This document shows positions 34,715 to 42,549 of a stretch of 46,046 nt of DNA, one piece after another; position 1 is the stretch's first letter, and each line of letters starts with the position of its first letter. The DNA comes from Lachnospiraceae bacterium UBA7205 (GTDB lineage Bacteria > Bacillota > Clostridia > Lachnospirales > Lachnospiraceae). The stretch spans positions 1 through 46,046 of the forward strand of contig DKUL01000058.1 in NCBI GenBank assembly GCA_002490665.1, read 5' to 3'. The translations under genes and the position numbers were made by a program. The notes beneath the pieces were generated by a model, which was not told the origin of the DNA, did not search any database, and was given only the letters and a program-made list of their open reading frames with translations.

Positions 34715-34909
34715 CTAAAATTTGTGGCTGATGCCACTCTGGTTCATGATTGCATTTGCTGTATGCCTTGATTTTATTTTAGTATCGACGGTTATATTTC
34801 GATTGGTGATCGGACTGTACCAGATGTCATGATCACCTTTTCCGCGTCTCACAAAAGTACATCCATTTTGTAGCATGATTTTGCGTACTTTCTTTTCGTA
34901 TTCAGCCAT
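34715..34909 (-). CDS. hicA: HicA-type mRNA interferase toxin
   Basis: 64 aa. MAEYEKKVRKIMLQNGCTFV, then RRGKGDHDIWYSP with the catalytic histidine, and TVDTKIKSRHTANAIM match HicA, a small double-stranded-RNA-binding-like toxin that cuts mRNA. It overlaps the upstream HicB gene by 8 bases. Full length for the family. Confidence 0.88.
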   Translation of the reverse strand: MAEYEKKVRKIMLQNGCTFVRRGKGDHDIWYSPITNRNITVDTKIKSRHTANAIMNQSGISHKF

Positions 34910-35126
34910 TGTAAATCATCCTTTCGTGCCGCTCGGATTTGAATGTCAGGGAAAAGGGCTGCGTTTCAGATGCATTTAGCTCAAGCAGTTCTGGTACCGC
35001 AAAACGGGTACGTTCCAGCAAGGCATCAAATGAACCGGATTCGAGCACAAGTCCTGGTATGTCATTGCTTGTGGCTATCCATACATTTGCTTCTGAATCC
35101 CATGTAAAATTTATAATATAATCCAT
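34902..35126 (-). CDS. hicB: HicB-type antitoxin (DUF1902)
   Basis: 74 aa from ATG 35126, which has GGGAGG 7 bases upstream; the open frame runs further without a better site. MDYIINFTWDSEANVWIATS, then NDIPGLVLESGSFDALLERT is the partial RNase-H fold of HicB/DUF1902 antitoxins. It precedes the toxin gene, opposite to the classic hicA-hicB order. No separate DNA-binding tail is visible, so regulation may rely on the XRE gene just upstream (26 bases). Confidence 0.85.
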   Translation of the reverse strand: MDYIINFTWDSEANVWIATSNDIPGLVLESGSFDALLERTRFAVPELLELNASETQPFSLTFKSERHERMIYNG

Positions 35127-35151
35127 GTTTTGACCTCCCATATCTGATTCT

Positions 35152-35544
35152 TTAATTGTTTTTCTGCCAGTCTGATTGTCCGGCAATGTCAACTAATCTG
35201 TCTATGTATTCCCAAAAGAGCTTTTTATCCTTGGGAGAGAATCTGCCATAATTTAGTATCATTTGTTTTGCCCGACTGTCGGTAATGCCAAGCTCGGCGC
35301 AAATCTGTCCGTACTCCATATCTACATCAATCACTGGCTTCTTTGGTTCAATACCGTCGCGGAGCCATTCCTCATTATAGCCAAATTCGCGGCAGATTAA
35401 CATTATGGTTTGGTCAGAAGGATTATTTTTTCCACTTTCAATTAAGCTTACAGATGCTCTCTTAATACCAATACGTTCACCAAACTGTTCCATTGTAAGA
35501 CCTTGTAAAAGTCTAAGTTGTTTAATCCTTTCATTAACCGTCAT
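35152..35544 (-). CDS. XRE-family regulator (prophage repressor type)
   Basis: 130 aa from ATG 35544 with GGGAGGTGAT upstream. The helix-turn-helix (RIKQLRLLQGLTMEQFGERI, GIKRASVSLIESGKNNPS, CREFGYNEEWLRDG) is typical of phage repressors, followed by a helical end. Divergent from the small gene at 35690 across an AT-rich region with TTTGTT/AACAAA half-sites. Probably the repressor of a lost prophage, now in an operon with HicBA. Confidence 0.9.
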   Translation of the reverse strand: MTVNERIKQLRLLQGLTMEQFGERIGIKRASVSLIESGKNNPSDQTIMLICREFGYNEEWLRDGIEPKKPVIDVDMEYGQICAELGITDSRAKQMILNYGRFSPKDKKLFWEYIDRLVDIAGQSDWQKNN

Positions 35545-35580
35545 TTTATCACCTCCCATGCTCACATCTTAGCACAATAT

Positions 35581-35676
35581 TTAAAACAGTGCAATAAAGA
35601 AAAGTTTGTTAAATAAACAATAAGGTCTTGATGATGTTTGTTTATTAACTTAAAATGTTAGTGGAACAAACAGAAA
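35581..35676. promoter_or_regulatory. Candidate operators for the XRE regulator
   Basis: GTTTGTTAAATAAACAA (about 35607-35623) is nearly palindromic, and GTTTGTTTATTAAC (about 35636-35649) and GGAACAAAC (about 35662-35670) repeat the half-site, between divergent genes. Confidence 0.45.
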
Positions 35677-35689
35677 AGAGGTGATAAAC

Positions 35690-35896
35690 ATGATGACAAC
35701 AAAAGAACGGCTGCAGGAGGCAGAAAAAATCTTTGCGATATATATGATATTGCCAGAAAAAGAGAAAACCATGCTGCTTGCATATTCTACAGCACTTAGG
35801 GATAGGGCGTTATTAGATGAGAATACGCGGCAGCAGCTTGATTTATGTGGGGAGCCACGGCTGCCAAGGAACATGCCGGAGCTGGCGGCGAAGTAG
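35690..35896 (+). CDS. Small phage-type protein, 68 aa
   Basis: ATG 35690 follows AAAGAGGTGAT. MMTTKERLQEAEKIFAIYMI and the end RNMPELAAK: helical, unknown. Its place opposite an XRE repressor is that of a phage early gene, possibly an antirepressor or cro-side protein; no DNA-binding motif is clear. Confidence 0.55.
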   Translation: MMTTKERLQEAEKIFAIYMILPEKEKTMLLAYSTALRDRALLDENTRQQLDLCGEPRLPRNMPELAAK

Positions 35897-35903
35897 GAGG
35901 GAA

Positions 35904-36038
35904 GTGACCAATTTTGAATTTTTGCAGCAAATGCCACTTCAGAGTTTTGCGAACATTGAATTTGAAGAAATAAGACTTAACTATAATGAATTAGAAGATT
36001 TTGAAGTTTTTTTGAGAAAAGAAATACATATTCCATGA
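35904..36038 (+). CDS. Short phage-type protein, probably truncated
   Basis: GTG at 35904 with AGGAGGGAA upstream gives 44 aa, VTNFEFLQQMPLQSFANIEF then EEIRLNYNELEDFEVFLRKE. It overlaps the start of the terminase relic in another frame, so its end may be a deletion joint. Unknown function. Confidence 0.45.
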   Translation: MTNFEFLQQMPLQSFANIEFEEIRLNYNELEDFEVFLRKEIHIP

Positions 36039-36576
36039 CCTGAACCCGAAAGAGGAGGAACATTGGTATTATGCGGACATATTAAGCTTTCACGAGAAGA
36101 ACCATGAATGCGATGGGGATTAAGGGCATTTTACGATCGTTGACAATATGCTCCTGTCTGACACCCAGATCCGGGCGGCACTGAGGACCTACAGGAAAGA
36201 TTCTGTGTGGTACCGCAGGGACATAAAAGGTGAACGTGCAGTTGCAGAGGGGATCATATTCGGACGATTTGCAGGAACCCCGGTGCCTTACCTGTACGAT
36301 GACAGTGAGCAGATCGTGGAGGGGTCTGATGGAAGGACAAGGTTTAAAAAGCGGCCGAGGATGTTCGATGTCCTGCTCAGCATGGGAAGACTGAAAATAA
36401 ACAGGAGATGCACAAGGCTCATTACAGCCATCAGGTTCCTGAAATGGGATGAAAAGAAACCCGACAGACCCGAGGACAAGAATATCGGGAACTGTAATGA
36501 CTGGTGGGATTCTTGCTGTTATACGATGCTTGATTTAAAAAAACAGATTGCCCTGGACAGACAGGGAGGAAAATGA
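36016..36576 (+). pseudogene. Broken PBSX-type phage terminase large subunit
   Basis: One frame reads KKYIFHDLNPKEEEHWYYAD, an in-frame TAA at 36121, then GHFTIVDNMLLSDTQIRAAL, SVWYRRDIKGERAVAEGIIF and, after an apparent internal gap, FDVLLSMGRLKINRRCTRLI ending CNDWWDSCCYTM. These are consecutive pieces of the PBSX terminase ATPase end and nuclease. The N-terminal Walker region is absent. So it is a dead gene of a lost capsid phage, not linked to the tail locus 4 kb away. ATG 36148 could still give a 142-aa piece. Confidence 0.7.
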
Positions 36577-36603
36577 TGGAGAGCGGGGTAGAGAAAGGAA
36601 GTC

Positions 36604-36906
36604 ATGAAAAAGCGCAATGTGGATCCGGAGGGAAATCCAGAGGGAGGCATACAGGGCAGGGAACCTTTCATTCCTCGACGACCTGCCATATGGAAGCTCG
36701 GGAACAAGGAGATAACGGACGGTTCTTTCCTGCCAAAGCTTGTGAAGGCAATGGAGATGCAGACCATGGGCGAACTGAAGAACCTGACAAGAACGATGGG
36801 ATTCAGGACAATGGCAGGCATGGAGTCACTCCGGACGGTGTTGAAGTGCTACGCATTGGCAATCGTGTACGCGAAGGCTGCAACGGCGCTGTCCTCATGG
36901 GCATAG
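36604..36906 (+). CDS. Hypothetical 100-aa protein
   Basis: ATG 36604 has AAAGGAAG just upstream. The protein is basic at the start (MKKRNVDPEGNPEGGIQGRE), then helical (FLPKLVKAMEMQTMGELKNL) with an alanine-rich end. It follows the terminase relic and may be a remnant of a phage structural gene; not recognised. A second frame from 36573 has poorer composition. Confidence 0.4.
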   Translation: MKKRNVDPEGNPEGGIQGREPFIPRRPAIWKLGNKEITDGSFLPKLVKAMEMQTMGELKNLTRTMGFRTMAGMESLRTVLKCYALAIVYAKAATALSSWA

Positions 36907-37031
36907 ACGCCGGATAGATTTCCGTAGTCTGCCCCCTCCTTTCCGGGCGCATTTATCCACCATACAATCATGGCACAACATAAACTGCTTATACCACACC
37001 CGCCAACGCTCTGGGTGTTCCTACGATACGT

Positions 37032-37286
37032 ATGAAGTACAATCTTTCCCAGAAGGAGGCTGCGGACAGAATTGGCATATCGCCATCCATTGTTTCCGGC
37101 TACGAAACAGGTGAATGGACTCCCAGTGCAGAAAATCTTCTGGCGCTGTCGCGCCTGTACCGCTGCTCGACAGATTATCTGCCTGGCAACAATAATCAGA
37201 CAGCCCATTCCATGCTTGACGTCAACGGACTGACGGATGCGCAGGCGCGCGCATTGCAGGCATTAATCAATACAATGAAAGTGTAA
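37032..37286 (+). CDS. XRE-family regulator, probably 5'-truncated
   Basis: 84 aa starting within what is normally the first helix: MKYNLSQKEAADRIGISPSI, YETGEWTPSAENLLALSRLY, CSTDYLPGN. Related proteins have about ten more residues in front (an RIRELR-type start), which here are replaced by unrelated codons, and no ribosome site precedes the ATG. Likely a relic or weakly expressed regulator at the edge of the mobile graveyard. Confidence 0.65.
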   Translation: MKYNLSQKEAADRIGISPSIVSGYETGEWTPSAENLLALSRLYRCSTDYLPGNNNQTAHSMLDVNGLTDAQARALQALINTMKV

Positions 37287-37327
37287 AAAATTCGTCCCGG
37301 AAACGCTATGGGAATGCTGTTTTATCC

Positions 37328-37356
37328 TTGACACTGTTTTTTAATAATGCTAGTAT
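37328..37356 (+). promoter_or_regulatory. Sigma-A promoter of aspS
   Basis: TTGACA at 37328-37333 and TAGTAT at 37351-37356 are 17 bases apart, about 60 bases before the aspS start. Confidence 0.75.
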
Positions 37357-37421
37357 TAAAAACAGCAAGCAGGCACATACGGATACAGGTGCTAATAAAG
37401 GATAGAAAAGGATAAGATAAA

Positions 37422-39185
37422 ATGCAGGGACGTACACATAATTGTAACCAGCTCCGGCTGGAAAATGCCGGAGAGGAAGTAAGGCTTGTCGGATGGTTTG
37501 ATAATCTGCGCAAGGTCAGCAAAAATTTAGGCTTTCTGGTCTTGAGGGATTTCTATGGAAAGACACAGATTGTCGTTGAGACAGAGGATATCATGGAGCA
37601 GCTTGATGCCATCAACAACGAATCGACGCTCGAGGTAATCGGGACAGTGCGCGAGCGCAGCGCCAAAAATCCCAAGATGGAAACAGGCGATATCGAGATA
37701 GTGCCGTCAAAGGTCACCGTTTTGGGCAAATGCCGGTACAATGAACTGCCGTTTCAGATTGACCACTCCAAGGAGGCGGACGAGAATACGCGGTTAAAAT
37801 ACCGCTATCTGGATTTGCGCAATCCTGCCGTCAAGTCCAAGATTGTGCTCCGCAGCAGGATTGTCGCAGACTTGCGCGCGGCAATGATAGGACATGACTT
37901 TATGGAGATAACAACGCCGATACTGACATGCTCCTCACCGGAAGGCGCGCGTGACTACCTCGTGCCGTCAAGAAACCACCCCGGGAAATTTTATGCGCTG
38001 CCGCAGGCGCCGCAGCAGTTCAAGCAGCTATTGATGGCTTCCGGATTTGACCGCTATTTTCAGATTGCGCCGTGTTTCCGCGATGAGGACGCAAGGGCAG
38101 ACCGCTCGCCGGGAGAATTTTACCAGCTGGACATGGAGATGGCATTTGCCAGCCAGGATGATGTGTTTGCCGTTTTGGAGGACGTGCTGCCGCCCATCTT
38201 TGCAAAGTATGGCATTTACCATGAGGCATCCAGACCGCCATTCAAGCGGATTCCTTATCGGCAGGCGATGGAACAGTACGGCTCGGACAAGCCCGATTTG
38301 CGCATAGACCTCATCGTGCAGGATGCGACACAGGTATTGTCAGACTGCGGGTTTGAGCCATTTGCAGGCAATGTCGTTAAGGCCGTTGTCGCGGACAATT
38401 TTACAGGCACGAGAAAGCAGATTGACAAAATGTGCGCCGATGTCGAGGTGGTGAGCGGACAGAAGACCTACTGGTTCCGCCTTGATGAAAACGGCGAACT
38501 TGTCGGCGGCATCTCCAAGTTTGTACAGGAAAAGAAAGCAGCCGTAATCGAAGCGCTCCAGTTAAAAAATGGCAGCTTTGTCGCACTTTCCACAGGTGAC
38601 CTGCGGACAGCGCAGAAGACATCCGGCGTCATCCGGAAAACGCTTGCCAATGCATTTGAAGGATATATGAAAAAAGACTGTTACGAATTCTGCTGGATTG
38701 TCGATTTCCCGATGTACGAAATCGGCGAGGAATCAGGTGAGCTCGAATTCTGCCATAATCCGTTCTCAATGCCGCAGGGAGGCATGGAAGCGCTGGAGAC
38801 AAAAGAGCCGTTGGAGATTCTCGCATACCAGTATGACCTTGTGTGCAACGGCGTCGAACTCTCGTCAGGCGCTGTCCGTAACCACGACCCGGAAATCATG
38901 GTCAAGGCATTCCAGATTGTCGGGCTGGGCGAGGAGGACGTGAAAGCGAAATTCCCCGCAATGTACAATGCATTCTGCTACGGCGCGCCGCCACACGCAG
39001 GCATTGCCCCCGGCGTAGACCGCATGGTCATGCTCATCGCCGGCGAGGAAAGCATCCGTGAGATTATTCCGTTCCCGATGAATAAAACCGCACAGGACGT
39101 GATGATGGGTGCCCCCGCGACAGTGGACGAAAAGCAGCTGCGGGACGTCCATATCCGCATTGCCGAGGAAGCAAAAGAATCATAA
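37422..39185 (+). CDS. aspS: Aspartate-tRNA ligase
   Basis: 587 aa, the full bacterial length. It has an N-terminal OB-fold anticodon-binding domain (1-105; LVGWFDNLRKVSKNLGFLVL), then the class II catalytic core with the bacterial GAD insertion (about 280-420). Signature stretches: SPEGARDYLVPSR, QAPQQFKQLLMASGFDRYFQ, motif 2 FRDEDARADRSPGEFYQLDM, and motif 3 GIAPGVDRMVMLIAGEESIR with the PFPMN end. Motif 2 differs from the usual RADRQPEFTQ. It charges tRNA-Asp; this says nothing on whether it also charges tRNA-Asn. Own promoter; monocistronic, before tRNA-Tyr. Confidence 0.96.
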   Translation: MQGRTHNCNQLRLENAGEEVRLVGWFDNLRKVSKNLGFLVLRDFYGKTQIVVETEDIMEQLDAINNESTLEVIGTVRERSAKNPKMETGDIEIVPSKVTVLGKCRYNELPFQIDHSKEADENTRLKYRYLDLRNPAVKSKIVLRSRIVADLRAAMIGHDFMEITTPILTCSSPEGARDYLVPSRNHPGKFYALPQAPQQFKQLLMASGFDRYFQIAPCFRDEDARADRSPGEFYQLDMEMAFASQDDVFAVLEDVLPPIFAKYGIYHEASRPPFKRIPYRQAMEQYGSDKPDLRIDLIVQDATQVLSDCGFEPFAGNVVKAVVADNFTGTRKQIDKMCADVEVVSGQKTYWFRLDENGELVGGISKFVQEKKAAVIEALQLKNGSFVALSTGDLRTAQKTSGVIRKTLANAFEGYMKKDCYEFCWIVDFPMYEIGEESGELEFCHNPFSMPQGGMEALETKEPLEILAYQYDLVCNGVELSSGAVRNHDPEIMVKAFQIVGLGEEDVKAKFPAMYNAFCYGAPPHAGIAPGVDRMVMLIAGEESIREIIPFPMNKTAQDVMMGAPATVDEKQLRDVHIRIAEEAKES

Positions 39186-39226
39186 AAAATTCTTGCTTTT
39201 TGCACTGTTTTATGATTTAATAATAA

Positions 39227-39247
39227 ATGTCAGGGCGAACCTGACAT
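39227..39247 (+). other. Hairpin just upstream of tRNA-Tyr
   Basis: ATGTCAGG (39227-39234) and CCTGACAT (39240-39247) pair exactly around GCGAA, ending 2 bases before the tRNA. Could aid 5' processing or end the aspS transcript. Confidence 0.6.
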
Positions 39248-39249
39248 AT

Positions 39250-39331
39250 GGGTGGATTCCCGAGTGGCCAAAGGGGACAGACTGTAAATCTGCTGCTTTA
39301 TGCTTCGGTGGTTCGAATCCACCTCCACCCA
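39250..39331 (+). tRNA. tRNA-Tyr (GTA)
   Basis: The acceptor arms GGGTGGA and TCCACCC pair over 7 bases; the anticodon loop CTGTAAA has GTA at 39284-39286; a long class II variable arm (TGCTTTATGCTTC region) and the T-arm GGTGG-TTCGAAT-CCACC are present. The discriminator is A at 39331 and CCA is not encoded. Confidence 0.97.
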
Positions 39332-39340
39332 TTTATACAC

Positions 39341-39425
39341 GCGCATCCAGATGAAATATGTCAGCAAACTGACGGATGTCTGGTGTGCGAGTGGGAGAGA
39401 AAGACATTTTCCTGCTTGATTGTAC
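39341..39425 (+). repeat. Dispersed structured repeat, copy B
   Basis: Begins 9 bases after the tRNA. The outer stem is CATCC (39344-39348)/GGATG (39374-39378) where copy C has CGTCC/GGACG: both sides changed together. The inner stem is GTCAG/CTGAC. The tail GTGCGAGTGGGAG and CTGCTTGATTGTAC match the other copies. Confidence 0.8.
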
Positions 39426-39499
39426 ACAAAGAGGGATACCATGATGCGGTATTCTTTTTTATTTTATTAGAAAATTGCGACAACGTAGACCATTTAAAC

Positions 39500-39516
39500 A
39501 AAAAGCGAAGCTTTTT
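39500..39516 (+). terminator. Short terminator-like hairpin
   Basis: AAAAAGC-gaa-GCTTTTT between copies B and C; may end the tRNA/element transcript. Confidence 0.45.
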
Positions 39517-39523
39517 GCTAGAT

Positions 39524-39608
39524 GAGCGTCCGGATGAAATATGTCAGCAAGCTGACGGACGCCCGGCGCGCGAGTAGTGGAGAAGGACGTTCCCCTGCAC
39601 GGTTGCAC
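39524..39608 (+). repeat. Dispersed structured repeat, copy C
   Basis: The outer stem is CGTCC (39527-39531)/GGACG (39557-39561), the inner stem GTCAGC/GCTGAC with an AA loop, then CGCGCGAGTAG and TTCCCCTGC. Ends about 45 bases before the AlbA_2 gene. Confidence 0.8.
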
Positions 39609-39653
39609 GCGCGCAGCAGGAAATAACAGTACTGTATATATGGAGGTGATCAT

Positions 39654-41108
39654 TTGACCATAGAAGAACTAAAAAATTTAATAAGAAACGGTGAGAAGAT
39701 TGATGTTGAGTTTAAGAAATCAGAGAATGATTTAAATAAGGACGTATATGCATCAGTCTGTGCGTTTAATAATAGGAATGGAGGCCATCTGTTTCTTGGT
39801 GTTGCGGATGGCACAAAGGAGATAGAAGGTGTTAATCCGGATAGGATTGACAAAATGATTAAGGATTTTACAACATCCGTCAACAATGCGAATAAGATGA
39901 ATCCGCCAATGTATCTGATACCGGAAGTGTACGATATTGATGGAAAGAAAATTATTTATATATGGATTCCGGAAGGGACGCAGCTAAGACGGCTGAACGG
40001 TCGTATATTGGACAGAACCTATGAGGGAGACATTGACATCACGGATAATGCAGAGCTTGTGTATAAAATGTACGCCAGAAAGCAGAGTACATTTTTTGTA
40101 AACAGAGTTTACCCCAATTTGGGACTGGATTTTTTGGATTTTGATGTGATACGAAAAGCTAGGAAGATGGCAATATCCAGAGTAGATAATCATGCATGGG
40201 CTGACATGAATGAGGAGGAAATATTAAGGAGTTCAGGACTTATTTTGACAGATCCGGACACAGGACGGGAGGGTATTACATTGGCGGCGATTCTGCTGTT
40301 TGGAAAAGATAATACAATCATGTCGGTGCTTCCGCAGTACAAGACGGATGCTATCTACCGCGTGAAACATGTGGACCGGTATGACGACAGGGAAGTCATT
40401 ATAACAAATTTGATTGACAGTTACAGAAAACTGATGGATTTTGGTAAAAAGCATTTAAATGATGTATTTGTCCTGGATGGAGATCAGAGTATCAGCGCGA
40501 GGGACAAGATATTGAGGGAAATTATATCCAATATATTGGCGCACAGGGATTATTCCAATGCATACACTGCCCAATTTGTGATAGAGAAGGATAGGATATA
40601 TACCAAGAATAGCAACCTTCCGCATGGTCATGGGGAATTACAGTTGAACAAGTTTGAACCGTTTCCTAAGAATCCGCCGCTTTCTAAGGTTTTTAGGGAG
40701 ATTGGATACGCAGATGAACTGGGGTCAGGGATGCGTAATACGAATAAATATACAAAGCTTTATTCTGGTGGAACACCTGTTTTTGTTGAGGGCAACATTT
40801 TTGAAATTATAATACCTATGAATGGTGTTGTGGAATTGCAGGTGGGGCCAGGGAAGACTGGCAGAGAAACGAATAAAGAAAACAGCAAAGAAAACAGCAA
40901 AGAAAACAGCAAAGAAAACAGCAAAGAAATAGCTGACAGGATAGTATATATTTTGATGGAAAGACCTGAAGTATCCGTGAAGGAACTGGCAAAGGCTTTG
41001 AATGTATCTGTCGGAAAAGTAAGATACTGTATTGAGACAATGAAGCAGTCCGGAATAATAGAACACAGTGGCTCGACGAAAAAAGGAAAATGGATTGTAC
41101 ACAGATAG
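39654..41108 (+). CDS. AlbA_2 (Schlafen-like) transcription regulator
   Basis: 484 aa from TTG 39654 with GGAGGTGAT 6 bases upstream. Residues 1-120 are the AlbA_2 nucleic-acid-binding domain (IDVEFKKSENDLNKDVYASV, FNNRNGGHLFLGVADGTKEI). The middle has the ATPase-like C-terminal region (REIISNILAHRDYSNAYTAQ, ELGSGMRNTNKY). A linker of four to five KENS units joins a winged-helix end (VSVKELAKALNVSVGKVRYC). It likely binds DNA as a regulator. The DNA is AT-richer than aspS and pfk, hinting at transfer. Unrelated to the neighbours. Confidence 0.85.
   Translation: MTIEELKNLIRNGEKIDVEFKKSENDLNKDVYASVCAFNNRNGGHLFLGVADGTKEIEGVNPDRIDKMIKDFTTSVNNANKMNPPMYLIPEVYDIDGKKIIYIWIPEGTQLRRLNGRILDRTYEGDIDITDNAELVYKMYARKQSTFFVNRVYPNLGLDFLDFDVIRKARKMAISRVDNHAWADMNEEEILRSSGLILTDPDTGREGITLAAILLFGKDNTIMSVLPQYKTDAIYRVKHVDRYDDREVIITNLIDSYRKLMDFGKKHLNDVFVLDGDQSISARDKILREIISNILAHRDYSNAYTAQFVIEKDRIYTKNSNLPHGHGELQLNKFEPFPKNPPLSKVFREIGYADELGSGMRNTNKYTKLYSGGTPVFVEGNIFEIIIPMNGVVELQVGPGKTGRETNKENSKENSKENSKENSKEIADRIVYILMERPEVSVKELAKALNVSVGKVRYCIETMKQSGIIEHSGSTKKGKWIVHR
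40875..40922 (+). repeat. 12-base tandem repeat, four units, in frame
   Basis: AAAGAAAACAGC is repeated exactly four times, with a partial fifth unit, coding for KENS repeats. Unit length is a multiple of three, so gain or loss of units changes linker length without a frameshift. Confidence 0.95.
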
Positions 41109-41177
41109 GAGTTGTGAAATAAAGCGATTCTATTTTGTACTTTTTTACCAAAATTAAAATATTTTATGGCAAGAAAG

Positions 41178-41206
41178 TTGTTCACACCCCAAAAAAGGAT
41201 TATAAT
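41178..41206 (+). promoter_or_regulatory. Candidate sigma-A promoter of pfkA
   Basis: TTGTTC at 41178-41183 and TATAAT at 41201-41206 are 17 bases apart; the start would be near 41213, leaving a leader of about 240 bases. Confidence 0.65.
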
Positions 41207-41240
41207 GTTATTTAAAGAGAGCCATGCAGAGACAAATGGT

Positions 41241-41400
41241 AAGACACCCTGCAAGCTTGCTTGTAAGGGTGTCTTGCTATTTGGCGCTATAGGGCGAACG
41301 CCCGTAAGTGATAATCTGCCTCCGGCAGATTATCACTTAGCATGGCAAAAAGCTGTAATATTCCTCAAAAGCAAGTTTACAAAGGAATGGCATGGCAAAA
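41241..41400 (+). promoter_or_regulatory. Structured 5' leader of pfkA
   Basis: Three hairpins in a row: AAGACACCCT/AGGGTGTCTT (41241-41275), GGGCG-aa-CGCCC (41292-41303) and a 16-base perfect stem TAAGTGATAATCTGCC with its complement (41305-41339, loop TCC). Then GCATGGCAAAA occurs twice, at 41340 and 41390, around a small ATTCCT/AGGAAT stem. No gene is present. It could be a terminator set, an attenuator, or an inserted palindromic element. It does not match a riboswitch class I know. Confidence 0.6.
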
Positions 41401-41451
41401 GCTAAAATAAAAATGCGCAGACATATCCTGCGAAAAAAGGAGGAGATTCCC

Positions 41452-42525
41452 ATGATAAGAATCGGAATGTTAACAAGCGGCGGCGACTGCCAGGCACTCA
41501 ACGCGGCAATGCGCGGCGTGGCAAAGGGATTGTTCAACGCGGGCAAGGAAGTAGAGCTGTTCGGTTTCCTTGACGGCTATAAGGGACTGATTTATGGCAA
41601 GTACAAAATGCTCTCCCCGTCAGACTTTTCAGGAATCCTGACAAAGGGCGGCACAATCCTCGGAAGCTCGCGTATGCCATTCAAGAATATGCGAGACCCG
41701 GATGAAAACGGACTGGACAAGGTGGAGGCGATGAAGCACAATTATTATAAGCTCAGCCTTGACTGCCTGGTAATCCTCGGCGGAAACGGAACACACAAGA
41801 CGGCGAATCTCCTTCGCGAGGAAGGCTTAAATGTCGTAACGCTGCCAAAGACCATTGACAATGACCTCTGGGGAACAGATATGACGTTCGGGTTCCAGAG
41901 TGCAGTTGACATTGCAACGCAGTGCATTGACCAGATTCACACCACCGCGGCATCACACGGACGCGTATTTATCGTCGAAGTAATGGGGCATAAGGTAGGC
42001 TACCTCACATTAAATGCAGGTATTGCAGGCGGGGCTGACATTATCCTGATACCCGAGATACCATATGACATCAACAAGATTATCAAGGCAATCCAGAAAC
42101 GCTCCGACAGAGGCAGCAAGTTCACGATTCTTGCAGTTGCCGAGGGCGCTGTTTCCAAGGAAGTGGCAGCACTCTCCAAAAAGGAATTCAAGAAATACAT
42201 GGCAGAGTACAAATACCCGAGCGTTTCCTATGAAATAGCAGAGAAAATCAAGGAAAAGAGCGGCATGGAAGTGCGTGTTACCGTACCAGGACACACACAG
42301 AGAGGCGGCAGCCCCGACCCATATGACAGGGTATTTGCAAGCAGGCTTGGCGCAGAGGCATCGAAGCTCATTCTCAAGGGCGAGTACGGCTATATGGTAG
42401 GATACCAGAACAGGGAAGTCGTAAAAGTACCTCTCGAGGATGTTGCCGGCAAGCTCAAGATGGTTGACCCGGATTCCACCATCATCAAGGAAGCAAAGAT
42501 GCTCGGCATCAGCTTTGGCGATTAA
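41452..42525 (+). CDS. pfkA: 6-phosphofructokinase
   Basis: 357 aa from ATG 41452 after AAAGGAGGAG. It carries the PFK signatures MLTSGGDCQALNAAMRG, GGNGTHKTA, PKTIDNDLWGTDMTFGF, MGHKVGYL and PGHTQRGGSPDPYDR. The residue after GGN is glycine, usual for ATP-dependent enzymes, while the lysine of PKTIDND is shared with PPi-type and group III enzymes; the position normally D or E (GGDG/GGEG) is asparagine. It phosphorylates fructose 6-phosphate in glycolysis; ATP use is the likelier reading but not certain. Long structured leader upstream, strong terminator downstream. Confidence 0.93.
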   Translation: MIRIGMLTSGGDCQALNAAMRGVAKGLFNAGKEVELFGFLDGYKGLIYGKYKMLSPSDFSGILTKGGTILGSSRMPFKNMRDPDENGLDKVEAMKHNYYKLSLDCLVILGGNGTHKTANLLREEGLNVVTLPKTIDNDLWGTDMTFGFQSAVDIATQCIDQIHTTAASHGRVFIVEVMGHKVGYLTLNAGIAGGADIILIPEIPYDINKIIKAIQKRSDRGSKFTILAVAEGAVSKEVAALSKKEFKKYMAEYKYPSVSYEIAEKIKEKSGMEVRVTVPGHTQRGGSPDPYDRVFASRLGAEASKLILKGEYGYMVGYQNREVVKVPLEDVAGKLKMVDPDSTIIKEAKMLGISFGD

Positions 42526-42549
42526 TCAGGCACTTTCTTAGAAGGTAAA

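Noticed and set aside
36016..36576. Terminase as part of the tail locus
   Set aside because: It is broken, 4 kb away beyond two chromosomal genes, and next to its own repressor; it fits a different lost phage.
36573..36917. 114-aa frame starting on the terminase stop
   Set aside because: Glycine/histidine-rich, low-quality translation; the alternative frame from 36604 is more protein-like.
41241..41400. Known riboswitch in the pfkA leader
   Set aside because: No consensus core of a class I know can be seen; the stems are simple palindromes.
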